Shown piece by piece: positions 22,803 to 34,221 of a DNA stretch of 64,000 nucleotides. Both the position numbers and the translations under genes were made by a program. The notes beneath the pieces were generated by a model that saw nothing but the letters and a program-made list of their open reading frames with translations, searched no databases and had not been told where the DNA came from. The DNA comes from Ascidia mentula. Taxonomy: Eukaryota; Chordata; Ascidiacea; Phlebobranchia; Ascidiidae. Where the stretch lies: the NCBI GenBank assembly GCA_947561715.1, contig OX387202.1, positions 16,877,001 through 16,941,000 on the forward strand, given 5' to 3'. How positions within the stretch are numbered: the first letter of the stretch is position 1; each line of letters opens with the position of its first letter.

Positions 22803-25325
22803 GGTATGAGACGTAACTGTGATTTGGTGTGGAGTATAAAGAGGGTTTCCATACCATGCTTATTTCTGGAATTTGTGCATATTTCCACAAGCAGTGTTTT
22901 TGAAAATAAAAATGTGCCTTTTTCCAAAACACGTGTTTCCTTTTGACTTACGTGCTTGTTTTTGTTTATGTTTTGCGTCCTAACGGGTCTATTTTTTCAA
23001 CAACTACGGATTATCAGTGACATGGCGCGGTGGTAAACGATTTCTGATGGACCACCTCCAGAAAAGTCCAATCATTCTGACGAATTAATATATCTTCAAG
23101 ATCGGACGAAGTGTGAAATGCATTAGAAATGTCGACATCTAAAAGCAACATTGCGTTGTCGATAATAACCCTGGGTGTAACACGTAATAGTAATTGCTGC
23201 AGATTGCTACATAATAAACCTGTGCAAATGAAAGCGTTGTTTTGAGTTCGATTTTTTCATGGGGTTTTTATATTTGAAGACGAAGCTTGGCGTTTTCTGT
23301 AGGAAGGTTGGGAAAAAGGAACGTACACTTCTTTCTACGTCTCTCTCTCGTATTTTAGCTGCATGACTTGCTCTTTTTCGGTGCGAGCTTGGAAGTATGT
23401 TTAATGTGTAGTCACAGACTAAACACACTGCATAACTACATGATTGACTCAAATGTTGCCAAATAAAAGGGTAACAAATATTAACAAAATAATTGAATTT
23501 AAATATTTTAATTAATAGTTTTTTCTTATATATTTTTTATCAAATGTTGAGTGACATCGCAGCCAAGGCTTGGCACCTAAGCTTGAGCAGCCACTGTGGC
23601 CCCTATAGGCGCAACAAATCCTGTGGAGGCGAAAGGCCTGTTGGCCAATAATTGCCCGAATGTCACTCTGTTGAACTTACAATGACAAACACTTCATTTG
23701 GAATAACAGTTAATTATCAGGCCTTTTGGGAATAAATCTCAAGCCTCGGCAAATAGCTTATAGAGTCGCAGTGATGGCTTGCTTGTCACAATGATAATAA
23801 AGAATGCAATTGAACACGTAACAGACTGATCTTTACACTGCTTGTAATGCCATGCGTTGCGATTTGAAACGTAAGATCACGTGACATTGCTAGAGCAGCA
23901 GCGCCACATAGTGGAAGACGAAAAAGGGAATGTCACGCAATGACTGTTAAAACTTGTCATTGTCCGCTGCAATATCCACATCGCTATATGACTCAAACCT
24001 TGGTTTCGTAAATAAGTAAGATTTTCCCCGAAAAGTTACGCTCAATATTTGTAAATTTTGCACAGCAACAGACAACATACTTGGAAATATTTTTGGGAAC
24101 GTTATGCATTTGTGGAAATAGTGCTGTGAACCATTGGGTTCATTAGCAAATCTATATGAAGTTTCTCGCAGGAGCTATACAGAAGGTCAAGCCTTGGTTA
24201 TTAATATGTGTGTGCAAGCGAAGCAACAGATTCGTCAAAAACCACTCGTACAGGAAACAATCAGGACTGGTATCGGCACTCAAACCTCGGAAATATTGTC
24301 AAAGTCATCGGCAAATAGCGCAATGTGATTCCATCGAACCAATGTTCTTCGTATTAATGCAATGGATAAACGCGGGAAACTGCATAATGGTCACTGAATT
24401 TAATGCCTCACAAAAAATAAAACAACATTTTGGTTTGGTACATACGACGATGCATCAGCACAAAAACCACTTCCGGTGTCTCTACGGGGGTAATTGCTTC
24501 TTACGTGCAAGTTTCAGGTATTTTCCTTTACCAATGAAAGAGCGCACAAAACAGAAGAGTGTCATTGAATAGTGACATTGCCATATTTATGTGAATCATC
24601 AAACAGATTAAGTTATTTGAACTTGGGCAATGCGTGAGAATGAAGCAATATCCCACAAAAGATTTCCCAAATACTTAAGTTCTGATACTGCGAAATGAAT
24701 TAAAGTTTGAAGCAAATTTCTTGTGGTATGAGACGTAACTGTGATCGCTGACATTGCAATCAAAGCTTGGCATCTAAGCTTGATCATCCACTGTGGCTCC
24801 TATAGACGCAACGAATCGTATGGAGGCGAAAGGCCTGTTTTCTAATAATTGCCCGAATGTCAAATCCAACTGTCTCTCTGTAGAATTTGCAATGAAAAAC
24901 ACTTTAATTCGAATAACAGTTAATTATCGGGCTTTTGGGAATAAATTTCAATCCCCGGCGAATAGCTTATAGAGAATCAATGTTGATAGTCTTGTTACAT
25001 TGATAATAGAGAATGCAATTGAACACGTACCAGACTGATCTTAACTCAACTTGTAATGCCATGCGCTGCGATTTGAAACGCAAGATCACGTGACATTGCT
25101 AGAGCAACAGCGACTCATAGTGGAAGAGGAAAAAGGGAATGTCACGCAATGACTGTTAAAACTTGTCATTGTCCGCTGCAATAACCACATCGCTACATGA
25201 CTTAAACCTTGAATTCGTATGTGACTAAGATTTTCCCCGAAACATTAGTATCGCAAATGTATTTGAACGCCCAGTATAAAATAGCGACTTGTCGAAACCC
25301 AAAATTCAAGCTTACTCTGATGACG

Positions 25326-25685
25326 TTAAAAATCTTTCACGAAACATCTACTTTCAGTATAGTTGATATAAATGACGGAAGAAAACAAAGCGATTAAATT
25401 CATGCTTCCCATCGAACCTTCATGAAGAAATTGGTCGTGTTGTTTGAACACTTCAACAATACACCGCGTTAGAAACAGATTTTGAGTTGGTTCGGTAACT
25501 TCACACACAGCTGTGTCCAATATCGAACATAATGGATGGTCGCGACAGCAACGCACCGGAATCGACGTAGTTTTTGATTGAAATTGCAACTCAACGTACG
25601 TACCGCCAATTAGAAGCAACGCAAAAATTGCACTCGCACCAAACTTTAAGCTGTGCCTAACATGGAAAAACATTTTTTTCGACAT
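25326..25685 (-). CDS. 119-residue open frame with N-terminal membrane segment, unrecognised
   Basis: The frame starts MSKKMFFHVRHSLKFGASAI, continues with a hydrophobic run (FALLLIGGTYVELQF) after a basic N-terminus, and then has a CC/C motif region (VRCCRDHPLCSILDTAVCEV). That layout suits a type II membrane anchor or a signal peptide. Module C has the same sequence with a one-base insertion and an in-frame TAA, so only this copy is open. It lies just downstream of the Penelope-like fragment on the same strand and could be part of that element's 3' region or an exon of an unrelated gene. No family recognised. Confidence 0.3.
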   Translation of the reverse strand: MSKKMFFHVRHSLKFGASAIFALLLIGGTYVELQFQSKTTSIPVRCCRDHPLCSILDTAVCEVTEPTQNLFLTRCIVEVFKQHDQFLHEGSMGSMNLIALFSSVIYINYTESRCFVKDF

Positions 25686-25719
25686 CTTTCCACCAAATAT
25701 TGAACAACAATTTTACACA

Positions 25720-25990
25720 GAAACAAGGTTTACAAACAGTTGTTTGTACAGCGATTCCATGAGCAGGAGACGATACGTGTCTCTCGCCGACTCAAGGATT
25801 TGCGGTCGCTGAACTTAACTCTGTGAGTCGGGTTGTCGAGCACGTGTTTGCACACTTCCGACGTTGCCGATCGTTGATGTTCAGCGATGCGTGTCCACAA
25901 GTTTCTTGATATCTGCTCAATGTAGGATTGACCACACGAATATAGGAATTTGTTAACGACGGACGAAAGGTCTTCTTTTTGAATGGAAAA
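25720..25990 (-). mobile_element. Penelope-like element fragment (GIY-YIG endonuclease), module B copy
   Basis: The minus strand encodes YSCGQSYIEQISRNLWTRIA, EHQRS, and further on a frame reading ILESARDTYRLLLMESLYKQ. This follows the pattern of the C-terminal GIY-YIG domain of Penelope-like retroelements: a CxxxYIG core, then Arg and EH in the helix. Here YIG has become YIE. A frameshift splits the domain from the final helix. I saw no reverse-transcriptase part. Confidence 0.6.
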
Positions 25991-26852
25991 TTCTGCGCAA
26001 GCTTGAGTGGGTCATGTTACACACCCTATACAGTCTTCCTGTCTGTGCAGCGGTAATCGAAACGTGTTGATTTCCGATGGATTCGGTGGTTGATACGATC
26101 TGGGTGTGCTGGCAGCCTCATCACACAGAATTTTGCGTTTTTGTGTGTGGGTTTTGGAATGTCCACCTCATTTTTTATGCATTACCGAACTTGCGCACTA
26201 AGCTACGAATTTGTTCTAACCTATTTTTTTCGAAATTATGATTGTTTTGTTGATATGTGTGCACTACGATGCATAGGCATATTTTACCGTACAAATTAGG
26301 TTTGTTTCTAGCGCTACATGGAAAGAGCATGAATTAGGGATCGTGGCAAAAGATATTACGGGAAAAAGGGCCCGATTTTTTAGCTGCGGAATCTTTGTAA
26401 TCGAAGACATAACAAAAATATTAAGAAAGCTATAATTAACTATTTTATTCGGGGCACATCAAATCCCCACGAATATCACACCACGTGAACGAATAACGCC
26501 ACGCATAAAATTGAACAAAGTAAGTGGGGAAACGCAACGAATAAGGGAAAGGTCTTGACGATACACAGCGACTCCTTGCGGCAGCCAGTCCCTCGCGGGT
26601 AACGCACTAGTTGGCGCAAATACCTAGTAGGCACACGAGAAAACACAAGGAAAAAAAAAACCGCAAAACACATAAAAAATAATCGCATGTGGGGCTATCG
26701 TCCCCTAGTGGTTGATTTAACATGGTGTAACTGACCACGTGTTGGCGCAGCTAAATGGCGGGCGAAGTGGGCGCTTTTATGGGGTGTCGGTATGCGTGAT
26801 GTTAAGCGTGTTTACGACATCGGCCAGGATTTCCTCGAGAAAGGGGTTGTCC

Positions 26853-28812
26853 CTATTTCGCTGGACAGTGAGTCTTAAGCGAAAGGAGGATTTGCAGGAT
26901 GTTACTATAGGTGGCGGGGTATGTCGTTGATGGGGCGTGTTTAATTCTGTTGCGTGTTTTCCAGATAGTGTGTGTTAGTGCGGTGTTTAACAGTGCTCCT
27001 AATGTTTTCGTGTAAGGTGTTGTGTTGTGAAGTTGTGGAAATGTGATGTGTAAAGGGGTGTCGAAAGGACAGGTGTTTAGGTCAGATAAAGTTCGAAAGA
27101 CGTTGCGAATTAAGGTGAGCAGAGGTTGAATGGAAGGACAGTTGTGGAATAGGTAAGTAAAAGTTTCAAAGGGGAATTTGCACAGGTAGCAGTGGGGTTG
27201 TTGGTCCAAGGGGAGGTATGATTTTTGACAATTTACAGAAGAATTTTATGTGTTAGCCGAAAATTAAACGTTTTGAGATAATTTGGAAAGATGGGATGGT
27301 GAATTTGGTGCCAGTCGTTGAAGGGATGTGGTGTGTTGGTTTCGTCGATGATCCGGAGATAGAGGGGTTTGAGTTTTTTGGTCATGAGCTCAGTTTCGGT
27401 GAGTTTGAAAGATTTGAGAAGATTAAGAATATGAAGATAGTGCGGAGAAGGTGTTGAAGCGTGTGGAAGAAAGTTTCTAGTTTTTCTAATTTCATGTTGC
27501 GTGATGGGGATTGATAGGGTTTCAATGTGTTGGTCCGGAATTAATTTAAGGGGGATTTTAGCGAATAAATTAGAGGGGTCAGGTATTGGAAGGTTTTGAT
27601 TAGAATATAAAGTTTCGAAGAATTGCCGAGTGTGAGAAAGAAGTTCCTTGGGGGTAGAGAGAGGGAGGCCGTGGTCGTCTTGTAGTTCGAAAATGGGATT
27701 GTGAATGCGTGAGGGTAGTAATTCGGAATAGAGTAATTTATCGGTAATGTTTTAAAAATGGGAGTCGAAATTTGGGGATTTTTTAATAGATTGAAAGGAG
27801 CGAAAGTTTTCAGAAGAGGGATTGTCGTTGAGAATTTGGCGGGCGGTGTCGAGTTGTTGCTGTAGGGTGTAAGTTTCTTCTCGGGATTGTTTAGCCAAAC
27901 GTTTCGAATGTGATTTTGTCAGGGATTGAAATTTAAATTTAAGTGTTAGCCAAAAATCCATGGGGTTAGGGTGTAAGGGAGCGAGAGTTTGCCAAAGGGG
28001 GTAGAAGCGGTGAAAGTCGAGACGGAAAAGAGGGTCGTTAAGAGTTTTAGTATTATTTTTCCATGTGCCACGGCCTCTGGGTGGAGAAGAGATAAGGTTA
28101 AGAGAGACCAAAACTGAGTCATGGTCCGAAAAGGGGCAAGGAGTAAAAAGATGATTATTGGGAGATAATGAAAGGGAGAGGTAAATTCGATCTATTCTAG
28201 ACTGAGAGTTTGGGGCGCGGCAGGAAAATTGACGGAGATTTGGGTGTAGAAGCCGAAAAGAATCCTGTAAATTAAAAGTTAGTAATTTTAAGAGGTTGCA
28301 GCTGGGTTGTCGATTGGGTAGTGATGGGTATCTGTCTAAGGTAGGGTCGGTTACGCAATTAAAATCTCCAGTAAAAACAATTGGGTGGATAGAAGAGATG
28401 TAGGGATAGAGAGAGTCGAAGAATTTGTTATTGAATATGTAATTTTTTGTGCCGGAGGGTGCGTATATATTAACTAAGTGAAAGGTGTGGGTCAGGGTTG
28501 ATATATCGGCCGCAATAATGCGACCGTCAGAGTCGGAAGTTGAATTAAGAATTCGGAGGCTGGAGGAGTTTAGAAGAACTGCGACACCCCGTAGGCAGAG
28601 CCTTTTAGAGGTGCCGAGTTTAAGAGGATTGGGCCGGAAGTCCATTCGGACTTCCACAGGGATTCGGTATGGGGGGTAAAGTGAGTTTCTTGGAGGCAAA
28701 AAAGGTCAAAGTTCAAAGAGGAAAGGTACCGAAATAGGGCCCTTTTCTTGGTTGCCTGTCCTAAGCCGTTAACGTTCAGAGTGCAAATGCGTAGATAAGA
28801 AATTGGCGCCAT
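26853..28812 (-). pseudogene. LINE ORF2 remnant: endonuclease plus C-terminal knuckle, RT deleted
   Basis: The start MAPISYLRICTLNVNGLGQ leads into an AP-type endonuclease with QETH, GDFN, SRIDR-like (QSRIDRIY) and SDHDSV motifs. A single-base frameshift near 28600-28620 separates QETH from the rest, and a stop follows PNFDSHF at about 27750. The pre-RT linker can be read to about 27490. There it jumps straight to C-terminal sequence (NFLPHASTPS..., then NYLKTFNFRLTH) and the knuckle CYLC-X10-H-X4-C. No FADD motif or palm exists. The whole C-terminal frame (27209-26853) is otherwise open. Confidence 0.8.
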
Positions 28813-28936
28813 TATAAAAACAAAATAAAAACAAAGTCACGTGGTCAGTGGGGTTATTTCAAAAACAGGTGGGATTAAAGTCGTCCGGTATATTCGCTTT
28901 ACAACTACAAACAACTATTTCTCCGGGCAAAAAATT

Positions 28937-29673
28937 TTAAACCGCGCCGCAAGTACAGCTGATTAGAATCCACTGGCAGTTCTTATTAGTGCAGCGGGAT
29001 GGGCTTGTATAGGCCTCATCCGGCGCCCAATTGCCGCATCGGCATTTAAAATGCACAGTACCACATGAACATTTAATATCCTTGCCTGTATATGCAGTGA
29101 GACAACATGTCGTTTTCTTCGGTATGGGTTGTGATTTTCGTTTGCGGGAACGCACCTCGGTGAAGCCTTCTTCGTCACGCTTGGCTGCTCTGGGTGTTGA
29201 CGTTGCCACGGGTGATGGTTGGTGTGTCGGAGCGGTAATAGCCAACTCGGGCTGCGGGATACGGTGTTGTACCGCCTCTGGTGTCTTGCATTTTGGACTC
29301 ACGATGTGTGTTGCGGCGCTAGAGGGTGGTAGCGCCTCTGCAGTCTTGTTGATGTTGTGGTGCGTTGTAGCGATAGTAGCCACCTCGGGCTGCCGGTCGC
29401 TCGAAGTGCCATGGCGAATTCACGCGCCTTATCCTTGGTGGGGCAGTAAAACTTTACTCTGCCGTTAGAGAACTGCAACAGACCTTCTAGGAAGGTCCGC
29501 CAACGAATGTTATGTTGCCGCAGCAACGTTAAGATTTCGGGACGCTTCAGCCCGGGATTGAAACGGGCGTCCACTTCCAAATTCTCATCCGTGTCGAACG
29601 GATCTTTAACTTGCACAGATCGGGCCGCCACACTGGGCCCGGCTACAGCTTTTGCAAAATTCATAAGAGACAT
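28937..29673 (-). pseudogene. LINE ORF1 remnant with Cys-rich C-terminus
   Basis: ORF1 begins MSLMNFAKAVAGPSV and continues to about 29380, where a frameshift passes to a second frame ending in TAA at 28937. The C-terminal part has a basic stretch (RSRKRKSQPIPKK) and about ten cysteines in CxC and CxxxC pairs (CSCGTVHFKCRCG, CTNKNC, CTCGAV). ORF2 begins 124 nt downstream. The Cys-rich end resembles that of the LINE at 58272. Confidence 0.7.
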
Positions 29674-30198
29674 ATTGCAAAACAGGAAAATGGTGTGTCA
29701 AGTGACAAAGGACGCACCCTGGCCGCTTGTCGATAACCTCTACTAAAACGTACGAAATAGTGGCCCTGAAAAGGGCCGGGCTGGCTAAACAAGCGACCTC
29801 AAGAATCTCCTCCAAACACATTCACAGCTGACAATTACGTTTCAAAAGAAGTTCCAAAAACAAACTGGTAAATCCTTCCGATAACTGCTTTGAACAACTT
29901 GCAAATGATTAAATAGAGAAAATAGCTTGTCGAAACAGTAGGTAACTCACGTATGATGCTTGCCTTATTCAAATAGCAATTAACTGTCACATATATGCGT
30001 TCTTGTTATCGAACGTTTTCAGTTGATGGTTCAGCCTTTTCGACACAAACAATTTAAAGAAACGCACCATCAACAGGGCCAGGGGTTCACTAATGGATTC
30101 ATCAGGCTGTCCACAAGCATATGGAAAATGACAATGTTACAGGACCTACGATGCGATGCGTGTTTATGATGCTTGAATGACATTGCGTAAACCACTAA

Positions 30199-30588
30199 GT
30201 GGCGACAGCAACGCTGGGGCGATGTCTGACTGAAATAGGAAGTCATTATATTCGTACAACTGACTTGGAGTTCCACAATACAACAGTACACACAGAAATC
30301 TGTTTTGTGACTAGATCTTATGCAGAAATATCTCGTCAACTATTTTGCAAGGGAAATATCTTGCGGTGCCAGATCCGTCATCCAGCACATAGAACACAAC
30401 ACGCAATTGTATTCAATGTTGAGCAGAATGGGAGACGCGACGGAAACACAAACACTACAAAAATTCCCATTCGTTTTGAGCTTGATTTTTTAATAGCGAC
30501 TCGAGGCTCACGCTTTTGGGGAGAAGAGAAAAAAGAGTGTTTTTCTTGTAAATGTGTATTTGCCTTCCGCAGAGTTATTGAAATATGA
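30199..30588 (+). other. 129-residue open frame shared by the three modules, unrecognised
   Basis: The frame has no ATG at its start (first codon GTG, preceded by a stop), so it would have to be an internal exon. The readable sequence includes ATLGRCLTEIGSHYIRTTD, AIVFNVEQNGRRDGN and GEEKKECFSCKCVFAFRRV. Module C has the same reading with a 4-bp deletion, and module A lacks about 50 bp. Decay in two copies suggests a relic. No family recognised. Confidence 0.25.
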
Positions 30589-30801
30589 TAGGAATTCCAT
30601 TTTATGGAAAGTGATTACTTGACCCACAAACAGTTTTTCAAAAAAAAAAAAACGCATGTAATCCATAGTCTAATCTTTTTGCATGTAATTGCTTTAAGCG
30701 TAGTTCTTGTTGGTGTTGGCAAAAGTTGTTGTGGAAATAATATAACCTTTTCAATTTGCCGCTAGATGTCGCAAGTAGTAGCGTATTGACAATATATTTT
30801 T

Positions 30802-30816
30802 ATGTGTCATGATCAG
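30802..30816. other. Unoccupied target site of the LINE found in module C
   Basis: ATGTGTCATGATCAG is followed directly by TATACTGGGAAAATG. In module C the same 15 bases flank the LINE on both sides (58257-58271 and 63357-63371), with the same outer sequences. Confidence 0.93.
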
Positions 30817-31254
30817 TATACTGGGAAAATGTAAGCTGTTGGCTTAGTGCCCAACTTCTTATTTTATGGCCAGTGGTTGGTTTCGAACACGAGTCACAAA
30901 CAGGTTTTGACAACAACGCATCATGCAGAATTTGAATGAAGTCTGTTTGCAACTGCTGTGGCCACGTCCCATGCCTTCCACACGACAGTGATGACGTTTG
31001 CATGCCACTGTCACGTGATTTATGAAATCGGCCCCAATCCATCTGTGACCACCTGTGTGATTATTATGTTTTTGTGTTGTGCTAATTGCAATTATCTGTG
31101 TTTAAAGTGTGCTTGGTATCTAACCTTTTCATTCATTGGTTTAAAATCATTTCAATACGAACAATCCAAAGAAAAACAGCATGAATTTTATCGCAAATCT
31201 ACTCCCAGCATTTAGCAGGTTTCGAGACGTTGAAATTAGCGAAATACTTGGTTT

Positions 31255-31478
31255 ACTGACTTTTCTGACTCCTCTTGCTTAAAGTTCCAGATGATTGATA
31301 GGCCACGCTTTCGCGGTCTGTATTCATGCTGAAAATCAAGTGAGCTTTTGCCCTTTTACTCTACGCAAGGTTTCCGTCCTCGCTGAGCTCACCTAAGGAC
31401 ACCTGTGTTATTCTTTGACAGATGTACCGCCCCAGTCAAACTCCCCGCCTGACAAAGTTTGCAAGGCGGGCGCCACAC
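31255..31478 (-). pseudogene. 28S rRNA gene fragment, module B copy
   Basis: About 220 bp matching antisense 28S domain V, from CTTTTCTGACTCCTCTTGCT through GGCCACGCTTTCGCGGTCTG, AAAATCAAGTGAGCTTTTGC and CCTAAGGACACCTGTG to CCGCCCCAGTCAAACTCCCC. It is longer and less decayed than the module A copy. Both ends fade into module sequence without a clear insertion signature. Confidence 0.88.
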
Positions 31479-31809
31479 TTAAGACTAAACCTTGACCCGA
31501 AGGTCTCTTCTGCTGTACTGAATAATGACGCAACAAGCCAAAGGTTTCATGTTTTTAAGTTCCATGTATATTATATTATATGTGATGATTTGTGAAGCAA
31601 AGTATTTACAAAATATTCACAGCATCAAGCAAACACACTTGTGAATTCGATGCGATCGTGGTGGTAATAAGTATATGCGGTTAATAAATTGGTAATCACT
31701 TTTCAAAGAATAACGAAAAATATTTCCAGTAATTACGATGATTTATTTTTATTTTTATTAAATCACGTAAATAATTCCATTCATTTGTTTCGTTTTCTCT
31801 TTAATATTA
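31479..31809. other. Intergenic stretch, 28S fragment to lectin copy 3
   Basis: AT-rich sequence conserved with 13243-13562. It should contain the 3' UTR and cleavage site of lectin copy 3. I see nothing else. Confidence 0.5.
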
Positions 31810-34221
31810 TTACATCACAGGTCTTATTTTCATTTCCGAACGTTTACGTGATACCGGATACCACTGGTTCGAATCGTATGCTCTTGTCTCCTCCTTGTAA
31901 TACTTTCCGTTCAGGTTGGAGTAATGACACCTCTTATACCACCAAGCTCCATGCCATATAACAGCACAGGTTCCACTATCTGTATCATGATCTCGGTCAT
32001 GTGTGGAGAATGGCATCTGATTGTGATAATCCAGCTTATCAACTATTGGTGAAAATTTTTTAAAAGTTTATTTTGCGGTTCAGATGTTAACCAGCTAATC
32101 AACTGGCATACAATTGAGAGCAATGAATGTTTAATATAGATGAGTTTACGCATTTTGTGAGTAACATAGACAAATGTGCCAATAACGCTATAATTGCGAA
32201 ACACATTTTTTTTTAATTCCGATTTTTTAGTATTGCGTATTCAGACTTCGTAAAAATTTTAGTTTTTGGAGACATTTCTTCGATTTATTTTAAACTTTCG
32301 ATTTTGGCGGCTGGCGAATTTCACAAATGATAAAAAAATGTTTATTAACCGCCACGCAAGTGATTGACTCGTATATTTACTTCAAAAGGTCGCAGACTTT
32401 TATGGAAAAAAGTCTTGCAGAAAAATGGGCAAAACGAGTGAAATTCAGCACGTCGTTGACTCACCTGCGGCCGTAAACATGCTTTATATTACATTTGTAT
32501 TGTCGGCCGTGCATTGTGAAAAACTTGGTTTACAGGTTTTGCTTGGATGTTTGGCTTATGGAATTGGTCAGTCTTTGTTATAAAACAGAATAAAATCAAG
32601 CATTTTTTACAAAATTTCATTACACTTTTAAAGGCATAATTAAATGCGTAATTGTCAGTTGGGACTCACTGGCGACTGTTGGTAAAATAAAGTCCGAGAG
32701 ATGCGGCCGGTATTAATCTAAAGGTTGTGCGCCCCTGAGTTAAAGACTTTATTAAACTACCTTTGTATCAAGCTAATTAGTTAAACATGTTTGCTCACTT
32801 ACCTGCGTCACCAGTGTACCCACCAACAGTCAGACGGTAATTCTCCCTTGATGAACCGATGCTGAAGTTGCTGTCAAGATGGTACAAATAGGAACTCAAA
32901 AACTTGGCACTCAAACGCACGCATGTAGTTACCTGTACTTTGCATAATACTTTGTGTTATCGAAATTTTGCAGGTCAACGCGGAGCTCTTGACGTTTCCA
33001 ACTTGTGAGTTCGTGCATCAGCTCCAAGCCTTAATTAGTCAACAAACGTTAAGTTTTATTTGTTTATGCTTTTGTTGTTGGAGTTTGACGACGAATAGCT
33101 TTGCTTGCACTCGTGCGCAGCCCAATATATGACAATCGTGACGACGAGGAAATAATAACACATTTGCACACAATCCTATCTACCTTTGGTGTTATAGGAA
33201 ATAACCACTGGAGGCACTAAAGAACAAAAACTAATTGGGAGTTGGTTAAATGTAAATAAACAAAAGATACTATTGATTTAAATGCGGGTAATGCCATTGT
33301 CCAATTACCTAACCAAAACTCTCCAGTCAAGGAACCAAATCCCTTTTCATATTCTCTCCAGCCCCGATAAAAATTAGTTAAACCATCAAATCTTTTCTGC
33401 ACAACCTGAAAAATTAAAAATGAAAAACAAAATTGCATTGTCTTGCGTGGATTCTTGCTTAATATTTCCATCAAGCAAGTACATACATCCGTTATGTTGC
33501 AATGTTGCATGTTATATTTAAATTTGAAACAGATACTTTTATAGAAAACGTTTGTACTTTCTACACACAGTAATTAATTTAAGGCATCCCATTTTATTTG
33601 CAGTTTCGGTTCCATTGTTTGCATAAAATTATCCTGTTCTTTCAAATAATCTTATTCATTCTTTGTCAAACCACTACAATTATCCAAAAAAATTTTTTTT
33701 CTAATCTCAAAATATGAACTCACTAGCCAACCTCCACCATCAGTTTGCATGTCGCAATATCCTTGGTAAGGCCGAGGATAAGATAAATTGTAAACTCCGC
33801 TCTCGGTAAAGCCGTGTTGTAATGCGTCCTTACAGGTTGAAAACATTGCACGGGAAATGAAATCTGCGAAATTATTTAACAAAATTATCAATAAAAGAAT
33901 TAAAAAATTCTATTTATTACCAAATAAACAACGCGGACCTGTATTAGCTTGAACTTGGTTTTCCAATGTATTCACGATTGCTTCCAATCTTCTAAATTCG
34001 TCTTCCCAGGTGTTATTGGCACCGGACTCTCCTTTCGGGCCCTGGACCCCACCAGGCCCAACAGCTCCCGGTGGACCCCGTTTTCCAGGAGGACCCGCTG
34101 GTCCTGGTATCGGATCTTCGTTGCTTCCTCCACAAGTCAGGATGACCTGATTGGCTCTTTGGCACAAGCTTAGAATTGGACAAGTTAGAAAAAGCAGCAG
34201 AATGCAGTTGATATTTGCCAT
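31810..34221 (-). CDS. Ficolin-like collagen/fibrinogen-domain secreted lectin, copy 3 (complete)
   Basis: Six coding exons on the minus strand: 34221-33921, 33863-33724, 33405-33309, 33029-32933, 32870-32803 and 32042-31810. They total 936 nt, open throughout, for 311 residues. The layout is signal peptide ([20 protein letters not shown]), Cys, collagen stem with one triplet changed to GPGGVQ and one to GES, neck [17 protein letters not shown], then the fibrinogen-related domain. Exon 2 starts [16 protein letters not shown]. Exon 6 begins [20 protein letters not shown] and keeps the ligand-pocket cysteines ([20 protein letters not shown]). All splice sites are GT/AG; introns of 57 and 62 bp are the shortest. 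Exon sizes equal those of copy 1 exactly. It may be functional. The final-exon residues differ from copy 2 around the pocket (IWHG for SYHG, RCHY for GCHH), so ligand preference could differ. Confidence 0.88.

Larger units (their letters stand above)
16880..25240 (+). repeat. Array B: ~2-kb tandem units and shortened derivatives
   Basis: Unit heads are recognisable at about 19331, 20841, 23550 and, degenerate, 24755. Between about 21060 and 22560 lie shortened units in which TATATATGACGA joins directly to GGCTAATAGCTTATAG, the same deletion junction seen in array C. One full hAT copy is present (17761-19034) and several units keep its empty target (near 22690 and 24672). The block around 19.1-20.7 kb is nearly identical to 48.7-50.3 kb. 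Confidence 0.9.
26430..29970 (-). mobile_element. L1/Tx1-type LINE, internally deleted and frameshifted
   Basis: On the minus strand the order is 5' region, ORF1 (29673-28937), ORF2 endonuclease (from 28812), linker, C-terminal zinc knuckle (about 27190), and a 3' end near 26430 with AATAAA in CCGAATAAAATAG. The flanks match module C at about 57170 (left) and 57352 (right). The reverse-transcriptase core is absent. Element ends are approximate because I found no clean target duplication. Confidence 0.8.
29971..31254. other. Module B flank between LINE and 28S fragment
   Basis: This flank aligns with 11641-13066 and with module C from 57352 to 58256 and on from 63372. It holds the 129-residue frame at 30199 and the empty LINE target at 30802. 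About 78 bp near 30908-30987 exist only here. A second stretch (about 31020-31215) is nearly identical to 63500-63690. I see no further gene. Confidence 0.6.

Noticed and set aside
28485..29468. Plus-strand frames over the module B LINE (28485-28679 and 29031-29468)
   Set aside because: They overlap minus-strand LINE coding sequence with recognisable motifs and have none of their own.
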